In this document: positions 58,988 through 64,000 of the stretch, piece by piece | Position numbering within the stretch: the stretch's first letter is position 1 | Layout: every line of letters starts with the position of its first letter | Assembly: GCF_042432825.1 (NCBI RefSeq) | Contig: NZ_JBHLWN010000027.1 | Coordinates: forward strand, 62,001-126,000 | Reading direction: 5' to 3' | Length of the DNA stretch: 64,000 nucleotides | Source of the DNA: Gordoniibacillus chartarius | GTDB taxonomy: Bacteria; Bacillota; Bacilli; Paenibacillales; NBRC-103111 | Notes under the pieces: model-generated | Told to the model about the DNA's origin: nothing | The model's input: only the letters and a program-made list of their open reading frames with translations | Databases searched by the model: none | Made by a program: the position numbers and the translations under genes

Positions 58988-59827
58988 TTATCCTTTGAGC
59001 CCCGTCGTCGCAATACCTTCGACAAAATGTTTCTGAGCAAAAAAGAAGATGGCGACCGGCGGTAACACCGACACAAGAGACATCGCAAGCAGCTGTCCCC
59101 AGGCTACTGCCGACTGCGTATCGATAAACATGCGCAGAGCCATCGGCACCGTATATTTGTCAACGGAATTCAAGTAGATCAGTGGTCCGAAATAATCCTC
59201 CCAGCCCCAAATGAAAGAGAAAATCATCACCGTAACAAGTGCCGGTCTGGTGAGAGGCAGCACGATCCGCCAGTAAATGCCGAACCACGAGCAGCCGTCG
59301 ATCTTCGCCGATTCGTCCAGCTCTCGCGGAATCCCGCGGATAAACTGAACGAGCAGGAAAATGAAGAACGCTCCGCCCATCGCCGCCGGAACAACGAGCG
59401 GCAAGTACGTGTTGATCCAGTTGAACGAGTGAAACATCGAATACTGCGGGATCAGCGTCACTTGCGACGGCAGCATTAGTGTCAGCAGCATCAGCGAGAA
59501 CAGCATGTTTTTGAACGGAAAAGTGAGGCGGGCGAATCCGAACGCCACCAGGCTGGCCGAGATGACGTGAAGCACGGTCGTGGCGATATTCAGCTTCAGG
59601 CTGTTCAAATAAAAGTACGTAAACGTATACTTCGGCAAGGCGTTCCAGCCGTCCGGATAGTTGCGCCACAGCCACTCTCTCGGCCATAGCGTCGGCAGCG
59701 CCAGCTCCGGCGTCGATTTGAACGTGGCGAATATCCACCACAGCACCGGGTAAAACATGAGCAGGCTGAACACGATCAGTATGGCATGCGTGACGATGGG
59801 CGAAGTGTTGAAGCGCTGCGTTCTCAT
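58988..59827 (-). CDS. Sugar ABC transporter permease (CUT1, MalG-like)
   Basis: The 279-residue, six-helix permease carries the EAA loop for ATPase contact (RELDESAKIDGCSWFGIYWR ... LPLTRPALVTV). It overlaps its partner permease by four bases. The C-terminus (FFFAQKHFVEGIATTGLKG) is typical for the MalG/AraQ subgroup. Confidence 0.93.
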   Translation of the reverse strand: MRTQRFNTSPIVTHAILIVFSLLMFYPVLWWIFATFKSTPELALPTLWPREWLWRNYPDGWNALPKYTFTYFYLNSLKLNIATTVLHVISASLVAFGFARLTFPFKNMLFSLMLLTLMLPSQVTLIPQYSMFHSFNWINTYLPLVVPAAMGGAFFIFLLVQFIRGIPRELDESAKIDGCSWFGIYWRIVLPLTRPALVTVMIFSFIWGWEDYFGPLIYLNSVDKYTVPMALRMFIDTQSAVAWGQLLAMSLVSVLPPVAIFFFAQKHFVEGIATTGLKG

Positions 59828-60816
59828 TTCGCCGCCCCCCCTTCCGATTCGTAAAACACCCAGTACTTGGACAAGACAAAGTTCAACGACGTGACGGCAG
59901 CGACAAGTGCCAGCAAAATCCAGGCGAGCGCCGAAGCGTAGCCCATCTCGAACGTACCGAATGCTTTCTTGTACAGAAACAGCGCATAGACATCCGTGGA
60001 ATTCATTGGGCCGCCGTTTGTAATGATGAAGGCGGACGTAAACATTTGGAACGAGCTGATGACACCCATGATGAGGTTAAACAAAATAACCGGCGACAGC
60101 ATCGGCAGCGTGATCGCGAAAAACTGCCGCACCTTGGAAGCCCCGTCGACGGCTGTAGCCTCGTACAATTCGCCGGGAATTTGCTTCAGTCCCGCCAGGA
60201 AAATGATCATGGCCGATCCGAACTGCCATACCGTCAAAATCACTAGCGTGCCAAGCGCCGTCTCCGGCACTCCGATCCAATTCTTCGGGGCAATGCCGAA
60301 CAAAGGCGTAATCTGATTGACGAACCCGTCCAGCCCGAATATGTTGCGCCACAGCACGGCGACGGCAAGACTTCCGCCGATCAGCGACGGCAAATAGATA
60401 ATGGTGCGGTAGACGGCTATTCCGCGTACGGCGCGGTTCAGCAGCATCGCAATGAACAGAGCGGCCGCCAGCTTCAGCGGCACTGACGTAAGCACATAAG
60501 TGAAGGTCACCTTCAGCGAGTTGTAAAACAGCCGGTCCTGGCTGATTTGACGGAAGTTTTTCCAGCCGGTCCAGCGCGCCGGATCGAGCAGATTGTACTC
60601 GGTGAACGATAAATAAAGCGATTGCAAAATTGGCCACAGCTGCAGCAGAAGGAAGCCGACCAGCCATGGTGAAATAAAAAGCAGTCCGGCAAACGGCGCA
60701 TTGTACCGGGATAGCGCGCGGCTTAGCGCGGTTTTCCGCTTCGGGCCGCTGCCCGAGACCGCCTGCGGCTGCAGCGGTGCAGCAGAATGCTTAGCAGTAC
60801 TTGTCGGCGTTGTCAT
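59824..60816 (-). CDS. Sugar ABC transporter permease (CUT1, MalF-like)
   Basis: The 330-residue permease has six or more helices and the EAA loop GELYEATAVDGASKVRQFFA followed by ITLPMLSPV. The C-terminal ...LNFVLSKYWVFYE is typical for LacF/MsmE-linked permeases. I start at the fourth codon of the longest frame (ATG 60816) because AAGGTG then has normal spacing. It is the first gene of the operon permease-permease-YesM-YesN-binding protein. Confidence 0.92.
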   Translation of the reverse strand: MTTPTSTAKHSAAPLQPQAVSGSGPKRKTALSRALSRYNAPFAGLLFISPWLVGFLLLQLWPILQSLYLSFTEYNLLDPARWTGWKNFRQISQDRLFYNSLKVTFTYVLTSVPLKLAAALFIAMLLNRAVRGIAVYRTIIYLPSLIGGSLAVAVLWRNIFGLDGFVNQITPLFGIAPKNWIGVPETALGTLVILTVWQFGSAMIIFLAGLKQIPGELYEATAVDGASKVRQFFAITLPMLSPVILFNLIMGVISSFQMFTSAFIITNGGPMNSTDVYALFLYKKAFGTFEMGYASALAWILLALVAAVTSLNFVLSKYWVFYESEGGAAK

Positions 60817-60917
60817 AAGCATCACCTTCGCTTTGGTATAGTGGGATATGTTATTCAGTATAATTGCTGCTGCGAAGGCGTTGAAGCAGAGAGATCTCCG
60901 ATTTCTTTCACTATTTT

Positions 60918-60935
60918 ACGAAATACATGTTTCGT
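60918..60935. promoter_or_regulatory. Inverted repeat ACGAAA-N6-TTTCGT upstream of the sugar ABC operon
   Basis: A perfect 6-6-6 palindrome 102-119 bases before the permease start. A TATACT -10-like hexamer with a weak TTCAAC -35 lies downstream of it. Possible operator for the operon. Confidence 0.45.
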
Positions 60936-60957
60936 GCACCGTGCGTTTTACACAGAG

Positions 60958-60990
60958 CAAAGCCCGCCGGCTAGTGACCGGCGGGCTTGC
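60958..60990. terminator. Hairpin terminator (61002-62035 side)
   Basis: AAGCCCGCCGG pairs perfectly with CCGGCGGGCTT around a 7-base loop, 12 bases after the stop of the minus-strand gene at 61002; TTTGCTCT follows. Confidence 0.7.
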
Positions 60991-61001
60991 TTTCCATTAT
61001 T

Positions 61002-61475
61002 TTATTTGGTAACCCTAATCGTGTTCGTATCTGCGTTAAACTCCACTTTTGCATGCAACGCCTCCGCGCCAAGTCCCTCGGAAATCATGCGCAGCGACAC
61101 CATGGCGTTGCCGTTGACCATCGCAGGCCATTCTCTCATGACGCCGTTCATGTAAAGCTTCGTCTGGCCTGCCGCTGCACCGCTTGAACTGCTGCCCGAG
61201 CTATTCGTCAAGACGGAGTACGTATTCGTTTCGGCGTCATAGTATACTTTCGCGCCTAATGTCTCGAACAAGATCAGGAACGGCACTCGTACAGTTCCAC
61301 TCTCATCCAAGTACGGTTTCTCCGGCAAATTCATGATTTTACCTGCGAAGCCCTCATAGCCGCCGAGATCAAAAGCTTGATTTCGTACCGGTACCATGAT
61401 ACTGCCGTTGACCACGTTGACTTGGTCCTGCAGCATGCCGTTGATGTAAAGCTTCATGGGACCGGGCCGGATCAC
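61002..61475 (-). pseudogene. Copper-amine-oxidase N-terminal-like domain pair, detached 3' part
   Basis: This frame of 157 residues contains two copies of the copper amine oxidase-like N-terminal repeat (GPMKLYINGMLQDQVNVVNG ... VPFLILFETLGAKVYYDAET; TKLYMNGVMREWPAMVNGNA ... NADTNTIRVTK), common at the ends of Paenibacillus surface proteins. It starts only at a GTG overlapping the stop of the frame at 61472-62035 and has no ribosome binding site, so it is probably the frame-shifted end of that protein. No signal peptide. Confidence 0.6.
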
Positions 61476-62035
61476 CTATATGCAGCCGTCGGCGTAACCG
61501 TGATGCTGGTCACTCTGTTGTCTACGCTTGCCGTATAGTCCGTTATGGTCACAGTAACCGGAGCGCCGCTCCAACTGGAAGAGGTTCCTATAATAATATT
61601 ACTCAAAGACGGTCGGATCCCTACCGTGCCAAATGGCGGAGTCAATGTGCCGTTCGACAGCGTAAGTCCGCTCAAATCGGGTTTGATATCACGGACCAGA
61701 TTCACAACGTACCGCTTCTCTGTACGATCCGGCGCCTTCACCAGCACGTTGATGGAGTTGCTGCCTGGCTTCAATGCGATCGGGCTCGACGGCGATCCGT
61801 TTGATACCTCCATATCGTTTACGGTCACCTTGGCACTGCTGTCGGGTACCGTCGGTGTAACCGTGATTTGGTCCACGTTGCCGTCTACCAGAGCTTGATA
61901 GCCATCTCGGCTCGGGCTAAATGCAGGGCTCATGCTGCCGCTTGACAGCGCAAGCCCGCTCAGCTCGTACTTGCCGGCTCGCGTCACCGTCAAAGTATAG
62001 GTCGTCTTGAACAAACCGTTCATGCTGAAGATCAT
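61472..62035 (-). pseudogene. Cadherin-like beta-sandwich domains, 5' end lost
   Basis: The frame encodes at least two cadherin-like beta-sandwich repeats (YTLTVTRAGKYELSGLALSS; GSNSINVLVKAPDRTEKRYV; DLSGLTLSNGTLTPPFGTVG), typical of large secreted surface proteins. It starts in the middle of a repeat and has neither signal peptide nor ribosome binding site. The upstream sequence at about 62030 switches to a MalT-like regulator, so the beginning was replaced by a deletion or fusion. It then loses frame at 61472. Confidence 0.65.
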
Positions 62036-62747
62036 GGTTTAGAGAAAGAAGATCCGTGAAATGATCATAGTCCTGGTACCGATTGCTGCCAAAGTTCTGA
62101 AAGCTGCTTCCTTCCGGCAAATCATGATCGAGCAGCTCGAAATTATGGGACGCTCGGGTCAAATTCCGCTGCAAATAGCAGATGATGCCGCAGAAATAAT
62201 ACAGATTGCCCATTAACTGCTTCCATTCCTGCTCCGGAATGACATCTTTGAGAGCTTCGAAGCGTTGCTCCGCTTGCTCGGCTCGGCGCAAAGCTTTGTT
62301 CCAATCTCCGTCTCCCCATAATTTGGAGATATTGGCGGGAACATCGATGACATGGTAATCATCCAGAACGAGGACAAGGAGGTGCTCCAGTTGATTCAGC
62401 TCGTTCAGAAGCGCCGATATCCCCGGCTCGAATGACGCCGGGGACTCCATATCCAGCAGAAATCCCAGCTTTACGCCGAAACCTGGAACTCTCCCTCGAA
62501 TGGAAGACAATACGCAGTCCCAGAACGGAGACCAATCGCTGTCCAGCTTATCCAAGGAGACCCACGCCACCGGAGCGCCGCACTGTTTCGCCCATGTGGC
62601 GAGCGCCGTCGTTTTGCCGTAACCGGCTTGAGCGGAAACAAGCGTCAGCTTGGACCCCAAGCCCTCGCTCAACTTGCCGATTAGGCTCGGCCTGGATACC
62701 AGGGATTTGCGAACTTGAGGAATGTCAATTTGGGTCTGGATGAACAT
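62030..62747 (-). pseudogene. N-terminal remnant of a MalT-like LuxR regulator with internal deletion
   Basis: The frame has the Walker A loop (VSAQAGYGKTTALATWAKQ) and Walker B region (LLVLVLDDYHVID) of STAND-type LuxR regulators. Right after DDYHVID it jumps to a TPR-like part (DWNKALRRAEQAEQRFEALK), whereas the family has some 250 more residues of ATPase domain. Near 62030 the sequence becomes that of the cadherin-like gene. The C-terminal LuxR domain is missing. I read it as a regulator cut twice by deletions. Confidence 0.65.
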
Positions 62748-62835
62748 GGGTACCCCTCCGATGGGTCGCTTCTACCTATCTATGTACCTATATTCGACTT
62801 CTTTCGATATTTTCCTCTGTGGCAAACTTATGCTT

Positions 62836-62873
62836 CAAAAACGAAACAGCCCTTGGTAGCCAAGGACTGTTTC
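62836..62873 (-). terminator. Terminator of the EamA gene
   Basis: GAAACAG-CCTTGG (62843-62856) pairs with CCAAGG-CTGTTTC (62860-62873); on the minus strand TTTTT follows (plus-strand A-run before 62842). Confidence 0.75.
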
Positions 62874-62913
62874 TCTGCCGCTGTGATTCCGATCAATTCC
62901 GGCGACTCTGTTA

Positions 62914-63825
62914 TTAAGCGCCCTTGACGCCCAAGCCTGCCTCAGGCCCGCGTGGCCGCCGCCTCATGTTTGTGATCGCAACGCCAAACAGAATCAGCGC
63001 GCCGCCGCCTAGCTGTGCAAGCAGGATCGGGTCACCCAGCACGAAATGGCCGACGATGATCGCGATGAACGGCGGGATGTTCATGAACATGGCACTCATG
63101 GACGCCCCGGCTGCCGCGATGCCTTGATTCCACCAGAATCCCGCCAGTCCTTGGCCGATAACGGCGACGCAGACGAGCAGCAACCATGTGAGCACTTGAT
63201 GGCTTGCGTGCAGGTTGCCGTTCAGCGCTTCTACCGCGACGGCCGGCGACATGAGGATGGTGCCAATCACTGTGGAGTAGATCGTCACCTCGTACGACGT
63301 CATCGCCGCCGTCAGTTTGCGGATGAACAGCAGGCTGACCGACATACCCAGCATTGCTGCGAGCAAATAGACGTCGCAATGGGAAATGCCCAGCTGCTTG
63401 CCGCCGAACACGACAATGCATACGACGCCGATGAGCGCAACGATGGCCCCGGCCAGCTTCTGCCCGGTGATGATCTCCTTAAGGAAAAGACGCGACAGCA
63501 GCGTCGTGGCGATTGGGGACAGCGCAATGATCAGCGCGGCATTCCCCGCCGTCGATCCCTGCAGGCCGGTAAAATAAAACAGCTGGTTGATCAGCGTGCC
63601 GGTAATGCCGGCCATCAATAGTAATCCCCACTCGCGTATCGTCGGCTTCCGGATCGATCCATTAATGATCGCTACCGAAATAAGGAAGAGCGACATGACA
63701 ACCAAGCGCGCAAAAGAAAGAAAAATCGGAGAGAAATCGCGCAGCATATACGCGCTCGCTACATAGTTACCTCCCCAAAGCAGGGAAACAACCCATAGTT
63801 TAACAAGTATCGTACGATCTGGCAT
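62914..63825 (-). CDS. EamA/DMT-family transporter
   Basis: The 303-residue membrane protein has ten helices built from two EamA repeats (KLWVVSLLWGGNYVASAYML; LAAMLGMSVSLLFIRKLTAA) with the proline-rich loop before the C-terminus (NIPPFIAIIVGHFVLGDPIL). Such proteins export metabolites or amino acids; the substrate cannot be read. GAGGAGAAC lies upstream of the ATG. The last 175 bases of the window (63826-64000) hold its probable promoter (TATAAT-like sequence near 63910) and no other gene. Confidence 0.9.
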   Translation of the reverse strand: MPDRTILVKLWVVSLLWGGNYVASAYMLRDFSPIFLSFARLVVMSLFLISVAIINGSIRKPTIREWGLLLMAGITGTLINQLFYFTGLQGSTAGNAALIIALSPIATTLLSRLFLKEIITGQKLAGAIVALIGVVCIVVFGGKQLGISHCDVYLLAAMLGMSVSLLFIRKLTAAMTSYEVTIYSTVIGTILMSPAVAVEALNGNLHASHQVLTWLLLVCVAVIGQGLAGFWWNQGIAAAGASMSAMFMNIPPFIAIIVGHFVLGDPILLAQLGGGALILFGVAITNMRRRPRGPEAGLGVKGA

Positions 63826-64000
63826 AACATTTCGTTCTCCTCGTTGTCTAAATTGGTTCCCCTCCTCCCGCTCAGCATCACTGCTTCAACGCGGTCGGCT
63901 CTTCTCAATTATATACCACAGGTTAACTTGCTTTCCTGTCCATTTGTTGAACATTAAAAGAAAGAGGAGGGCCGCAGCCCCCCACTACATATCCAAGGTA

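Noticed and set aside
1..64000. CRISPR array, tRNA/rRNA genes, transposases, phage modules
   Set aside because: Looked for regular repeats, cloverleaf-like ends and transposase motifs on both strands and saw none that held up; the only exact tandem repeats are those at 9764-9789 and 12731-12760.

Overview
The window looks like chromosome of a facultatively anaerobic, flagellated member of the Paenibacillaceae (Paenibacillus or a close relative). This rests on the mid-to-high GC coding style with strong AGGAGG-type ribosome binding sites, an Fnr whose cluster cysteines lie at the C-terminus as in Bacillus, an Nre-type nitrate/oxygen sensory set, YesMN-type sugar-transport regulation and CUT1 sugar ABC genes. 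The species call is inference from gene content; no rRNA or tRNA gene is present.

Region 1 (1-31 kb) is an anaerobic-metabolism block. On the minus strand it holds a molybdenum reductase operon (cytochrome b-like subunit, molybdoenzyme, four-cluster ferredoxin, Tat-exported Rieske protein and three small unknown genes), then narK and nirBD. A marR/drug-exporter pair follows, then fnr, the nreA / nreC-nreB sensory set, a chemoreceptor, and a zinc-ribbon/mobA/adhE/pflB/pflA fermentation cluster. Next come a spermidine-synthase-like gene, an hpf/hemerythrin/zinc-ribbon/uspA stress operon and a broken acyltransferase. A ba3-type cytochrome oxidase operon starts at 31.0 kb. At least a dozen TGTGA-N6-TCACA boxes lie in front of these genes. 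Many sit 60-73 bases before the start codon, with a -10-like hexamer 32 bases from the box centre. The block therefore reads as one Fnr regulon: nitrate uptake and reduction, nitrite reduction to ammonia, mixed-acid fermentation and dormancy.

Region 2 (31-42 kb) carries the ba3 oxidase with two tiny membrane subunits, an HXXEE membrane protein, an FMN reductase, a TlpA-fusion / GAF histidine kinase / NarL-type regulator operon, and a solute-binding lipoprotein overlapping a chemoreceptor gene. A split sigma-factor-like pair lies just before the oxidase.

Region 3 (42-53 kb) is visibly more AT-rich and patchy. It contains remnants of AraC, DinB, flagellin, GNAT and LuxR genes, a cell-wall peptidase, a padR-chrA unit sharing its operator with an ArsC-like gene, a PEP-mutase-like gene, a sugar-type MFS transporter, a histidine phosphatase, an alpha-glucan phosphorylase and an alpha/beta hydrolase. 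It looks like an accessory region with repeated insertion and deletion.

Region 4 (53-64 kb) is a minus-strand carbohydrate ABC system (two permeases, YesM/YesN-type two-component pair, binding lipoprotein) followed by a beta-lactamase-like serine hydrolase. After it come a chimeric remnant (MalT-like regulator fused to cadherin-like and copper-amine-oxidase-like domains) and an EamA exporter. The most interesting points are the Rieske-containing molybdoenzyme operon with its frameshifted cytochrome subunit, the dense Fnr regulon, the split sigma pair, the shared PadR operator and the SBP-chemoreceptor pair.
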